Of a stretch of DNA of 13,906 nucleotides, positions 1 through 7,108 are shown in pieces. The stretch is from DASPXY01 sp038227745 (GTDB lineage: Bacteria; Planctomycetota; Planctomycetia; Gemmatales; Gemmataceae). The DNA is taken from NCBI GenBank assembly GCA_038227745.1, contig JBBRPS010000193.1, positions 1 through 13,906 on the forward strand, read 5' to 3'. A program made the translations under genes and the position numbers. The notes beneath the pieces were generated by a model. The model did no database searches. It saw nothing but the letters and a program-made list of their open reading frames with translations, and had not been told where the DNA came from. The number at the start of each line of letters is the position of its first letter. The stretch's first letter is position 1.

Positions 1-91
1 CGCGTCGGGCTTGTATGGCTCACGTCAGGCCCGTGACACAAGCCCGACGCGCCAGCGAGGGATCCCCTCGCTGGCGCGTCGGGCTCGTGTC
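1..91. repeat. Dispersed palindromic repeat (57-bp inverted repeat plus a partial copy)
   Basis: Positions 35-61 and 65-91 are inverted copies of each other (27-bp arms, 3-nt loop ATC at 62-64, one mismatch at 40/86). The arm core is AAGCCCGACGCGCCAGCGAG. Positions 1-14 repeat the outer part of the right arm, so at least three arm copies lie in the first 91 bases, and a further unit probably continues to the left of the window. It lies just past the stop codon of the leftward DUF1549/DUF1553 gene. As RNA it would fold into a very strong hairpin, but no T-run follows on either strand, so it is not a classical intrinsic terminator. It could end or protect the transcript, or be a REP/MITE-like dispersed element. 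The repeat structure is seen directly; the role is inference. Confidence 0.85.
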
Positions 92-113
92 CCCGCCGGA
101 GGAACAATCGCCC

Positions 114-2594
114 TCAATGCGACATGAGGAAGTCCCGGCTGTTGAGCAAGGCCCACATGAGATCCTGTGCGGCCTCCGCCCGCCGGGCCTCGTAAGAGCG
201 GATGAAGTCGAGGGCCACGCGCACCTCCGCCTCGCTCGGGTTCCGCGCCAGCGACCAGAGGTAGAGTTCCGTCACCAGCTCCTTGTCGGAGATCTTCTGT
301 CTCAGGAGGAGTGCCGGCCGGGCGGCGGGGCTCTGGACGCGGCCGAGGATGCTCTTGCCGTTGATGAAGTGCAGCGCCTGCAGCATGTTCGAGCCGTTGT
401 CGCGCTCGCATTCGCACGCCTCCATCCGCTGCGGCTTGCCGAACAGCTTCAGCACCGCGCTCTCGACATTGCCGTCCGGCAACTGTGCGGCGCGGAAGCC
501 GGCCGGGGCGCCGCCGAAGTTCTCCGGTACCGCGGTCGCCTGCACGAGCGAGTCGAGCAGCGCCTCGGCCGGCACGCGCCGCGGGATGGCGTGCGAGAAG
601 TTCTGGTCGTCGCCGCGGTTCGACGGCGTCGGCACACTGGTCCGCTGGTACGTCGCCGAGGTGACGATGCGCCGCATCAGGTGGCGGACGTCGAACTGGT
701 GCGCGACGAAGTCCTGCGTCAGGGCGTCGAGCAGCGCGGGGTTGATCGGCGGGTTAGTGCTGCGCACGTCATCGACCGGCTCGACGATGCCGCGGTGGAA
801 GAAGTAGCTCCAGACGCGGTTCACCAGCCCACGCGCGAAGAACCGGTTCTGCGGCGACGTCAGCCAGCGGGCGTAGGCCGGGCGCCGGTCCGCGCCGACC
901 GGCAGCTTCGGCTCCTCGCCGCCCAGGAACCTCGGCGGCTGCGGCCGGCCGGTGCGCGGGTTGGTCGCGGAGCCGGCGGCGAGGTTGAGCTGCAGGAGCT
1001 TCGCCTTCTGCACGTTCGGGAAACGGCCGTCGGGGCGCGTGCTCACCTGGCTGAAGAAGCTGGCGAGGCCGTAGTAGTCGGCCTGGGTCCAGTTCTCCAG
1101 CGGGTGGGTGTGACAGCGGGCGCACAGCATGCGCACGCCGCAGAAGACCTGCGTGACGCGCTCGACCGTGTCGTTGGCGTCCTTGCTGATGGTGAAATAG
1201 ACGCTCGCCGGGTCGTCGGGGGCGCCGCCGCGCGCCGTGAGGATGCGCCGCGCGAACTCGTCCAGCGGCATGTTCGACGCCACCGCGCCGCGGATGAACT
1301 CGCGGAAGAGGAAGACCGACGCCGGGCTGGCGCTGTTGCGCGAGTTCTGCAGCAGGTCGCCCCACTTGAGCGACCAGTGATCGACGAACTCGGGGCGCTC
1401 GAACAGGGCCTCGATCGCCTGCGCGCGCTTCTTCGGGCCCTTGTCGGCCAGGAACGCCCGGATTTCGTCGGGCTTCGGCTGCACGCCGATCAGGTCGAGA
1501 TGGACGCGGCGCAGGAACTCCTCGTCGCCGGCCAGCGGCGAGGGGGTGATCTTGAGGCGGTTGAGCTTCTCGACAACATGGCGGTCGATCGGGTGGTCCT
1601 GCGGCACGGGGGTCGGGACGAAGCCGGGGACGGAGTTGAGGACCAGGACGCCGGTCGCCGCGAAGGTCCGCTCGAAGCGGGCGACGATGGCGGTCTCGCC
1701 CGCTTCGCCGCCGACCACGAGGCCTTCGTCATCGACCTCGGCGAAGCGCGTGTTGTTGGCGGTGAAGATCCCCAGGCGGGTCACGTCGCGCGTGGTGCCG
1801 TCGTTGTACCGAGCGAGCAACTGCAGCCGGTGCCGCTGACCGGGACGGAGGACGAGCTTGTCCGGCACCAGCTGGACGCCGACGACGCGCGCCGGGTCGG
1901 CCAGGTCGCCCGGGGCGCCCTGCCGGATCCAGTTCAGCAGGATCTCGTTCGACAGGCTGCCGCGGTCGAAGCGCGTGCCGCCTTCGTGCGGGACGTCGCC
2001 GCGCGGCTTGGCGACGAAGATGCTCGCGGCGGGGTCCTGGAACACGAGGCGTCGGCCGGAGGCGTCGCGCGTGATCGCCACGTAATCCAGTTCGGGGTCG
2101 GCGCCGCGCAGCGAGAGCTTGAAGCCGTTCTTGCCGAGCGAGTAGCCGTGGCAGGAACCCATGTTACAGCCGGCCCGGGAGAGGACGGGCATGACTTCGT
2201 GGCGGAAGCTGTACGCCGGCTCGGTCGGCGGGAGCTGCACCTTGACGGACACGGTGCGCGTCTGGCCGGCGGCGGCAACGGTCACCGTCGTCTGGCCGTT
2301 CCCGACGGGGTGGACGAGGCCGCGCTCGTCCACCGTGGCGACGCGCGGGTCGGCGCTGGTGAAGCGGGCCTGCGCACGCAGGTCGAGCGCATAGCCGTCG
2401 GCCGTCGTCCCCAGCACCTGCAACGAGTGGAGGTGACGTTGATGGTGGAGGTCGAGGGCCGTCGGGTGGACGGTGACGGGGCCTGCGAGCACGGCGGGTT
2501 CGTCGGCGGCCCGACAGGCATCTCCTGCGGCCGTCCCCAGGAGGACCGTCGCGAGCAGACCGGGCAGGACGAAGGGAGAGCGGAAAAGTCGCAT
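114..2594 (-). CDS. Exported Big2 - cytochrome-like - DUF1549 (PSCyt2) - DUF1553 (PSD1) protein
   Basis: 826 aa from ATG 2594. A signal peptide spans about residues 1-29 (MRLFRSPF, then a hydrophobic LPGLLATVLLG stretch). Domains in order: Big2-like Ig domain (about 38-120); a cytochrome-like segment with C143-x4-C148-H149 followed by GKNGFKLSLRG; a second Big2-like domain (about 238-318); DUF1549/PSCyt2 (about 335-540) with a canonical heme-c motif C491-A-R-C494-H495; DUF1553/PSD1 (about 575-815) with the family-typical ending NSRDFLMSH. This architecture is a planctomycete hallmark. The protein should act outside the cytoplasmic membrane, possibly as a c-type heme protein, but its reaction is not established. 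A GTG at 2669 would extend it by 25 residues, but that extension would translate through a perfect palindrome and lacks a signal-peptide character. AGGAG lies 6 nt before ATG 2594. It is the last gene of the leftward set. Confidence 0.93.
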   Translation of the reverse strand: MRLFRSPFVLPGLLATVLLGTAAGDACRAADEPAVLAGPVTVHPTALDLHHQRHLHSLQVLGTTADGYALDLRAQARFTSADPRVATVDERGLVHPVGNGQTTVTVAAAGQTRTVSVKVQLPPTEPAYSFRHEVMPVLSRAGCNMGSCHGYSLGKNGFKLSLRGADPELDYVAITRDASGRRLVFQDPAASIFVAKPRGDVPHEGGTRFDRGSLSNEILLNWIRQGAPGDLADPARVVGVQLVPDKLVLRPGQRHRLQLLARYNDGTTRDVTRLGIFTANNTRFAEVDDEGLVVGGEAGETAIVARFERTFAATGVLVLNSVPGFVPTPVPQDHPIDRHVVEKLNRLKITPSPLAGDEEFLRRVHLDLIGVQPKPDEIRAFLADKGPKKRAQAIEALFERPEFVDHWSLKWGDLLQNSRNSASPASVFLFREFIRGAVASNMPLDEFARRILTARGGAPDDPASVYFTISKDANDTVERVTQVFCGVRMLCARCHTHPLENWTQADYYGLASFFSQVSTRPDGRFPNVQKAKLLQLNLAAGSATNPRTGRPQPPRFLGGEEPKLPVGADRRPAYARWLTSPQNRFFARGLVNRVWSYFFHRGIVEPVDDVRSTNPPINPALLDALTQDFVAHQFDVRHLMRRIVTSATYQRTSVPTPSNRGDDQNFSHAIPRRVPAEALLDSLVQATAVPENFGGAPAGFRAAQLPDGNVESAVLKLFGKPQRMEACECERDNGSNMLQALHFINGKSILGRVQSPAARPALLLRQKISDKELVTELYLWSLARNPSEAEVRVALDFIRSYEARRAEAAQDLMWALLNSRDFLMSH

Positions 2595-2600
2595 GGCAGG

Positions 2601-2605
2601 CTCCT
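2601..2605 (-). promoter_or_regulatory. Ribosome binding site deciding the DUF1549/DUF1553 start
   Basis: On the minus strand AGGAG lies 6 nt upstream of ATG 2594. It places the start directly before a good signal peptide and leaves the 2627-2650 palindrome untranslated. Confidence 0.7.
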
Positions 2606-2626
2606 GAAGAATCATCTCTGCTTCAA

Positions 2627-2650
2627 GCCCACCCGTTGCAACGGGTGGGC
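2627..2650. repeat. Perfect 24-bp palindrome in the gap between PPC-like and DUF1549 genes
   Basis: Each arm reads GCCCACCCGTTG followed by its exact complement, with no unpaired bases. Allowing one mismatch, the arms extend to 15 bp (2624-2653). It lies within the 71-nt gap between the stop of the PPC-like gene (2666-2668) and the ATG at 2594. The transcript would form a strong hairpin shortly before the ribosome binding site. There is no following T-run, so it could tune expression or RNA stability within the operon, be a protein-binding palindrome, or be a dispersed repeat. Structure seen; function inferred. Confidence 0.8.
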
Positions 2651-2665
2651 CTGTGAGGGTATCAC

Positions 2666-5020
2666 TCACTTCGCCGCCGCGCGGACGACGAGGGTCAACT
2701 CGAGTTCGCGGCTGCGGACGCGGATGTTGGGTTGCTTGGGGTCCGCCGCCGCGGTCGCGGAAAGCTTCACACCCCGGACCTCGGCGGCGGGCAGGTTAGG
2801 GGGCAGGACCAGGTTGATGGCGAATGCGGTCGCGTCGGCCTTCACGATGACGGCGCCCGCCTGGGCGCCTGGCGGCAGCCCCGTCAGGGTCAGCGTCACG
2901 TCGCCCTTCAGCCCTTCGCGCCGCTCCACCTGCCCCTGGATCTTCAAGGTCGCGCCCTTCTGCGGAGTGACGGTCGCCTCCAGACGCGGCGGTCCGTCCA
3001 GGCGAACAACCAGCGGCAGGCGCACCGCGAGGCGCCTCACTGAGGTGTACGCCACGGCCAGCACCTTCTTGTCGGGGGCGAGCAGCTCGGCCTCGAGCGC
3101 CACGTCGTAGACCGGTGCGGGCAGTTCGGCCGGCACGAGCACCGTGGCGTTCCCCTCGTTGGCCTTGGCGGGCAGCTCGGTCGCCTTGTCGAGCCGCAGG
3201 GACTTGTTCGGATCGGGGTTGCCGTTCAGGAGCGGCGGCAACTGGCTCGTCAGCAGTTTCAGGCGCACGACGGTGTTCCCCGCTGGGCGCGTCACCTTCA
3301 CGGGGAGGGTCAGCTTCCGGGCGGGAACCAGCCCCGTGTCGGCCGGCAAGTCGCGCCAATCGACCTGGAAGTCCGCCGCCTTCGCGGGGGTCAGCGCCAC
3401 CGCGACCTCGGTCGCGAGCCAGGGCTGCAGACGCTTCAGGGGGGAACTCGCGACGAAGACGGGCCGCTCTTCGCCGTGGGCGGCGCGGCCGCGGAAGTGG
3501 GTGATGACCGCGTCGCCGCTCGCCTCCCCGCGCCAGACCGTGACGAGCGCCCCGTCGGCGCCTTCGGGAATCGCGTTCCCCTCCAACCGTGTTCCGGCCG
3601 GCAGTCCCGCTGCCGACACTTCGACGCCGCCTGTATAGCCGCGCCGCTCGATGAGCACGGGGAACACGGCGCGGCCGCCGAGCGGCAGCGTGAGGCTCGG
3701 GGCAGGGGTGAGCAGCCGGAAATCGCCCTTGCCCGCCGTCTCCACCTGTGGATCGACCGTCAGGCGGTAGACGCCGCGCGGCCCGCCGCGGCCCTGCGCG
3801 TCCACGACGCCGACGATTACCGCATTCACCTTCGCGGGGACGGTGTAGTCCAGCACCGGGTCGAGAGTGCCCGGGCCGTCTTCCGCGCGGGCGAGCAGGT
3901 CACCGCGCTCGTTGCGCACGACGAGGGCGGCGTCGAGCGGCGAGCCGAGGCGTTCGGCAAAGACTTCGAGGCGGATCTTGCTCCCCGGCGTGACAGGAAG
4001 GCGATAGCGGTCCTCTTCATTGGGGGTGAGCAGGCGGCCGGAAACGCCCACGGGACCAGGCGGCAGTTCCTGCATTTTCCCGGGCGCGGGCTGCTCCATG
4101 ACCTCGGCGCGGGAACTGACCGTCACGAAGGGGCGCGGCCCACTCCACAGGCCGTCCGCGGGCCAGGCAAGGGGCAGCACGCCGGGGGCCGGGGTCGCGG
4201 GTACGTCGAGCCGCGTCGGCGACGCCGGGCCGAGGAGCTCCACCGCCTGCGCCTTGTTCTTCGCGACGACCGGCGGAAAGACCTGGTCCACGAAGGACCA
4301 CTGGCCCAGCCGCAGGCGGAAGAAGCCGAGGGCGGCAGCCGCGTACTCGGTGTCGTGCACCGTGACGGTGTAGGTGCCGTCCGCCGGGAGCGTGGCTTCG
4401 AGCCGGGCGTCGCCGGACACGGCGAGGGTCGCCCACGCCCAGGCGAGCTGCAGGCGCCTCGCGTTGTACAGGTGAACCACCGGGCGCAGTTTGCTCCCGA
4501 GCCGCTGGGCCTCCACCTCGACGGTCACCTTCTGCCCCGCCTTGCCCGCGAACCGCGCCTCAACGGTGGCACTGCCGTTGACGGCGCCGTGCAGCGCGAC
4601 CGGCAGTTGCTCGACGGCGGGCGTCAGCGGGCGCTGCGCCAGCCGATCGACGCCGATCGCGACGGGTGGGCTGACTCCGCCCGCGGCCACGACGCGCAGC
4701 TGGTAGTACCCCGGCGTCACGTCCCCGGCGAGCGTGACGTCGAAGGTGGCCCGCTTGTCGGTGGCGCCTTTCTGCAACTGCTGCCGGGCCGGGAAGGAGA
4801 GGAGCAGACGCGGGGCGGTCCCGAAGTCATCCCCGTCGAGGGTGAGAGTGGTCGTGCCGTTGACCTGCAGACCGCGGAGGTTGAGGTTGCGGATCACCGG
4901 TTCGCCGGCCCACAGTCCCGCCGGCGCCCCCAGGCAGACGACGAGCAGCGCCAGCCAGTGGCCCGCGCCGCGAACAAAGCCCTGGACGATCTCGGGAGAA
5001 CTCGAAGCGACGGAACTCAC
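2666..5020 (-). CDS. Exported multidomain PPC/Ig-like protein
   Basis: 784 aa from GTG 5020. A hydrophobic signal segment lies at about residues 23-38 (LALLVVCLGAPAGLWA). Next come an IPT/TIG-like beta domain (about 42-124), a first bacterial pre-peptidase C-terminal (PPC)-like domain (about 140-242, with ADGTYTVTVHDTEY), a second PPC-like domain (about 325-424, with EDRYRLPV and YRLTVDP), and then further Ig-like beta repeats to the end (LTLTGLPPGAQ region). No catalytic motif is visible, so it is probably a binding or scaffold partner of the exported DUF1501 and DUF1549/DUF1553 proteins that flank it. Such trios recur in Planctomycetes. Start choice: GTG 5029 overlaps the upstream stop as GTGA but has GAGGG directly against it, while GTG 5020 has GAGGGG spaced 8 nt, so 5020 is preferred. 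Domain boundaries are estimates. Confidence 0.85.
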   Translation of the reverse strand: MSSVASSSPEIVQGFVRGAGHWLALLVVCLGAPAGLWAGEPVIRNLNLRGLQVNGTTTLTLDGDDFGTAPRLLLSFPARQQLQKGATDKRATFDVTLAGDVTPGYYQLRVVAAGGVSPPVAIGVDRLAQRPLTPAVEQLPVALHGAVNGSATVEARFAGKAGQKVTVEVEAQRLGSKLRPVVHLYNARRLQLAWAWATLAVSGDARLEATLPADGTYTVTVHDTEYAAAALGFFRLRLGQWSFVDQVFPPVVAKNKAQAVELLGPASPTRLDVPATPAPGVLPLAWPADGLWSGPRPFVTVSSRAEVMEQPAPGKMQELPPGPVGVSGRLLTPNEEDRYRLPVTPGSKIRLEVFAERLGSPLDAALVVRNERGDLLARAEDGPGTLDPVLDYTVPAKVNAVIVGVVDAQGRGGPRGVYRLTVDPQVETAGKGDFRLLTPAPSLTLPLGGRAVFPVLIERRGYTGGVEVSAAGLPAGTRLEGNAIPEGADGALVTVWRGEASGDAVITHFRGRAAHGEERPVFVASSPLKRLQPWLATEVAVALTPAKAADFQVDWRDLPADTGLVPARKLTLPVKVTRPAGNTVVRLKLLTSQLPPLLNGNPDPNKSLRLDKATELPAKANEGNATVLVPAELPAPVYDVALEAELLAPDKKVLAVAYTSVRRLAVRLPLVVRLDGPPRLEATVTPQKGATLKIQGQVERREGLKGDVTLTLTGLPPGAQAGAVIVKADATAFAINLVLPPNLPAAEVRGVKLSATAAADPKQPNIRVRSRELELTLVVRAAAK

Positions 5021-5025
5021 AGGCC

Positions 5026-5298
5026 TCACCCCTCATAGATGCTCTCCCGGGAAATGCCTTCGTCGGACAGCGGCGGGAGTCCGGCCCGGGTGCGCGTGTC
5101 GTAGCGGCCGATCCGGTCTAGCGCCGCCAGGCGCGCCGCAATCTCGGCCTGGCGCTCGATCGGGCCACTTTCGCGGCCGAGGCGTGCCACCTGGGCCAGA
5201 ACCGCCGCCGCGAACTCGGCAACACTCTGGCCGGCGCGGTGCGCCCTTTCTTCCAGCACGCGCGCGATGTCGGGTGGTACGTCAATGGTCAGTGTCAT
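5026..5298 (-). CDS. Ribbon-helix-helix / antitoxin-like small protein
   Basis: 90 aa from ATG 5298, which has GGGAG spaced 8 nt. A GTG at 5319 that overlaps the DUF1501 stop as GTGA is the alternative start and would add 7 residues. The N-terminus MTLTIDVPPDIARVLEERA followed by GQSVAEFAAAVLAQ fits a strand-helix-helix CopG/VapB-like DNA-binding or antitoxin domain. The C-terminal part is polar and ends LSDEGISRESIYEG, a tail I associate with antitoxin-like proteins from memory. No toxin (for example a PIN-domain gene) lies next to it, so it looks like an orphan. It is wedged between DUF1501 and the PPC-like gene, with its stop at 5026-5028 next to the PPC start. It may autoregulate the operon or be a captured antitoxin. 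The family call is moderate; the function is inference. Confidence 0.75.
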   Translation of the reverse strand: MTLTIDVPPDIARVLEERAHRAGQSVAEFAAAVLAQVARLGRESGPIERQAEIAARLAALDRIGRYDTRTRAGLPPLSDEGISRESIYEG

Positions 5299-5315
5299 CT
5301 CGATAGCTCCCGTCC

Positions 5316-6695
5316 TCACGAGAACAACTGCCGGATCGGCTGCGCGTCGATCAGGCGGACCGGCCGCTCACCCGGCCCCGGCATCATCGTGGTGTCCAGG
5401 TTGATGCCCATGCCGTGGTAGATCGACGCCAGGATCTGCGGCGGCTCGACCGGGTAATCGTGCGGCCGCGAACCGATCCGGTCCGTCGCCCCGACTACCT
5501 GGCCGCCGCGGATGTTGCCGCCGCACAGGAAGTTCGTCCAGGCGTTCGGGTAGTGGTCGCGGCCGCCGCGGCCGTTCAGGCGCGGGGTGCGGCCGAACTC
5601 GCTCAGCACCGCCACCACCGTCTCGGCCAGCAGGCCGCGCCGGTCCAGGTCCTCGATCAGCGCCGTGAAGCCCAGGTCGAACTGCGGGCACAGGTGGCGC
5701 TCGTAATCCTTGTAGGTGTTATTCAGGCCGCCGCCGTCGGCGTGCATGTCCCAGCACGACAGGTTGAAGACCGTGTCAAAATGGTTGACGGTCACGCAGC
5801 GGACGCCCCCCTCGATCAGCCGCCGGGCCAGCAGGCAGCTCTGGCCGAAGGTGTTCCGGCCGTAGCGGTCGCGCAGCGGCGCCGCCTCGCGGTTGAGGTC
5901 GAACGCCTCCTTGGCGCGGCGCGACGTCAGCAGGCCGAAGGCCCGCTCGTAGGCGCTGCTGTGCATCTGCGTGCTGCGCGTCTCGGTGCGGCGCTGGAGC
6001 TGGTCGAGTTGGCCGAGCAGGCGGCGCCGGGCGTCGAGCCGCGCCCCCGACTGACCGTTGGGGACCTCGAGGTCCGCGACGCGGAAGTTGGGCTGCGCCG
6101 GGTCGGCGCGGAGGACGAACGGCTCGTGGGCGCTGCCGAGGTGGCCGGCCGTCTGGCCGTGCAGCGGGCCGGCGCCCGTGTTGCCGATCTCTCCGGGGAG
6201 GATCACGTTGGCCGGCAGCTCGCTCTTCTGGCCGAACACGCGCGAGACGACGCTGCCGGTGTGCGGCTGGACGCTGTCGGCATTGAAGTCGTGGCCGGTC
6301 ATCATCCAGCGCTGGCCATTCTCGTGCGTGGCGCCGGTGCGATGGTGCAGACTGCGGATCAGCGCCACCTTGTCCATCATGCGGGCCATGAGCGGGAAGT
6401 GCTCGCAGATCTGGATGCCCGTGACGTTGGTGCGGATGGGGCGAAAGTGGCCGCGGACCTCGGCGGGAGCGTCGGGCTTCATGTCCCAGGTGTCCAGGTG
6501 GCCGGGCGAGCCGACGAGGAAGATCGTGATGCAGTTGCGGATCCGGTCGCGGCGCGGCTCGACGGCGCCGGCGGACTCCAGGCCGAGCAGGCTGGGCAGC
6601 GCCATCCCGGCCAGGCCCGCCGTGCCGACCTGCAAGAAGCTGCGGCGCGTGACGCCGTGGCAGACGGGGACCTTCACGTTCCCGATATTCAGCAT
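5316..6695 (-). CDS. DUF1501 family protein, Tat-exported
   Basis: 459 aa from ATG 6695. A twin-arginine signal TRRSFLQ (residues 16-22) precedes a hydrophobic stretch VGTAGLAGMALPSLLGL, predicting export in folded form by the Tat system. DUF1501 hallmarks are GSPGHLDTWDMKPDAPAEVRG-like residues beginning at 63, HRTGATHENGQ near 118, SCWDMH near 313-318, and SEFGRTPRLNGRGGRDH near 365-381. The family belongs to the alkaline phosphatase/sulfatase-like fold, and the conserved Asp/His residues fit metal binding, but no substrate is established. In Planctomycetes it is routinely encoded beside DUF1549/DUF1553 genes, as here. A longer open frame starting at 6896 adds an arginine/proline-rich stretch without homology and overlaps the neighbouring gene. 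AAGGAG spaced 8 nt before ATG 6695 supports the shorter form. Confidence 0.94.
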   Translation of the reverse strand: MLNIGNVKVPVCHGVTRRSFLQVGTAGLAGMALPSLLGLESAGAVEPRRDRIRNCITIFLVGSPGHLDTWDMKPDAPAEVRGHFRPIRTNVTGIQICEHFPLMARMMDKVALIRSLHHRTGATHENGQRWMMTGHDFNADSVQPHTGSVVSRVFGQKSELPANVILPGEIGNTGAGPLHGQTAGHLGSAHEPFVLRADPAQPNFRVADLEVPNGQSGARLDARRRLLGQLDQLQRRTETRSTQMHSSAYERAFGLLTSRRAKEAFDLNREAAPLRDRYGRNTFGQSCLLARRLIEGGVRCVTVNHFDTVFNLSCWDMHADGGGLNNTYKDYERHLCPQFDLGFTALIEDLDRRGLLAETVVAVLSEFGRTPRLNGRGGRDHYPNAWTNFLCGGNIRGGQVVGATDRIGSRPHDYPVEPPQILASIYHGMGINLDTTMMPGPGERPVRLIDAQPIRQLFS

Positions 6696-6703
6696 GGAAC
6701 CAT

Positions 6704-6709
6704 CTCCTT
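6704..6709 (-). promoter_or_regulatory. Ribosome binding site deciding the DUF1501 start
   Basis: On the minus strand AAGGAG lies 8 nt upstream of ATG 6695, directly before the Tat signal. It rules against the longer in-frame start at 6896. Confidence 0.75.
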
Positions 6710-6749
6710 CTCTCGGCGGTTGTACGGCGGACTTCGGGCCGGAGCGTTG

Positions 6750-6770
6750 GCGAAGGCGTCGGCGCCTCGC
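6750..6770. repeat. Short hairpin between the 101-aa gene and DUF1501
   Basis: GCG-A-AGGCG pairs with CGCCT-CGC around a four-base TCGG loop: an 8-bp stem with one bulged A (6753). It lies in the 107-nt gap between the stop of the 101-aa gene (6803) and the DUF1501 start. It has no T-run, so attenuation or RNA processing is possible but unproven; in GC-rich DNA such stems also arise by chance. Confidence 0.35.
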
Positions 6771-6802
6771 GCGGGGGTGAGCGGTCGGTGGCGGGGCCGG
6801 GG

Positions 6803-7108
6803 TCAGATCGTGTAACGGACCCGGTTGGAAATCTCGATGAAGCGGCTGTTGATGAATTCGCCGTCGGGCCGCTTGCGGTAATCGACGTACTTCCACATCT
6901 GGAGGACGACCTCGTAGTTGCCCGGGGCCGTGTCCGGGTGCTCGTAGCTCGCCTCGGCGCGGGCGGCGGGGGCCGCGATCACCTGCCCGTTACGGCGGAC
7001 CTCCCACTGCAAGCGCAGGCCCCAGTCGTTGGTCACGTCGCTGCGGGTGACGCGGCGGCCCTCCAGTTGGAGGGTCGCGCGCGGCGTGCCTTCAAACCGT
7101 TGTTCCAT
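6803..7108 (-). CDS. Small predicted beta-sandwich protein, function unknown
   Basis: 101 aa from ATG 7108, which has GGAG spaced 8 nt. An in-frame extension to 7408 is arginine/proline-rich, unlike protein, and lacks a comparable site. The sequence alternates strand-like segments: ATLQLEGRRVT, LRLQWEVRRNGQVI, and an Ig/PKD-like pattern YEHPDTAPGNYEVVLQMW with Y-x-H-x-D and PGxY, ending SRFIEISNRVRYTI. There is no signal peptide or membrane segment, so it should be cytoplasmic unless exported with a partner. It is the first gene of the leftward set, 107 nt upstream of DUF1501. I recall similar short proteins beside planctomycete genes but cannot name a family. An Ig-like binding role is inference only. 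Confidence 0.75.
   Translation of the reverse strand: MEQRFEGTPRATLQLEGRRVTRSDVTNDWGLRLQWEVRRNGQVIAAPAARAEASYEHPDTAPGNYEVVLQMWKYVDYRKRPDGEFINSRFIEISNRVRYTI

Noticed and set aside
1..91. CRISPR array
   Set aside because: The copies are inverted and nearly adjacent, without regular unique spacers; the structure is a palindromic element.
15..3110. Plus-strand open frame of more than 1000 codons opposite the DUF1549/DUF1553 and PPC-like genes
   Set aside because: It is rich in Arg, Ala, Gly and Glu without recognisable motifs, spans two well-supported minus-strand genes and the gap with the palindrome, and is explained by the high GC third positions of the real genes.
3476..5038. Plus-strand 520-codon open frame opposite the PPC-like gene
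   Set aside because: Low-complexity Arg/Gly/Ala composition, no motifs, fully antisense to a gene with signal peptide and domain structure.
5415..6815. Plus-strand 466-codon open frame opposite DUF1501
   Set aside because: Antisense shadow of a strongly recognised family; composition is Ala/Arg/Val-rich and no domain is visible.
6696..6896. N-terminal extension of the DUF1501 protein to 6896
   Set aside because: It is Arg/Pro-rich, overlaps the 101-aa gene, and would bury the Tat signal 80 residues inside the protein.
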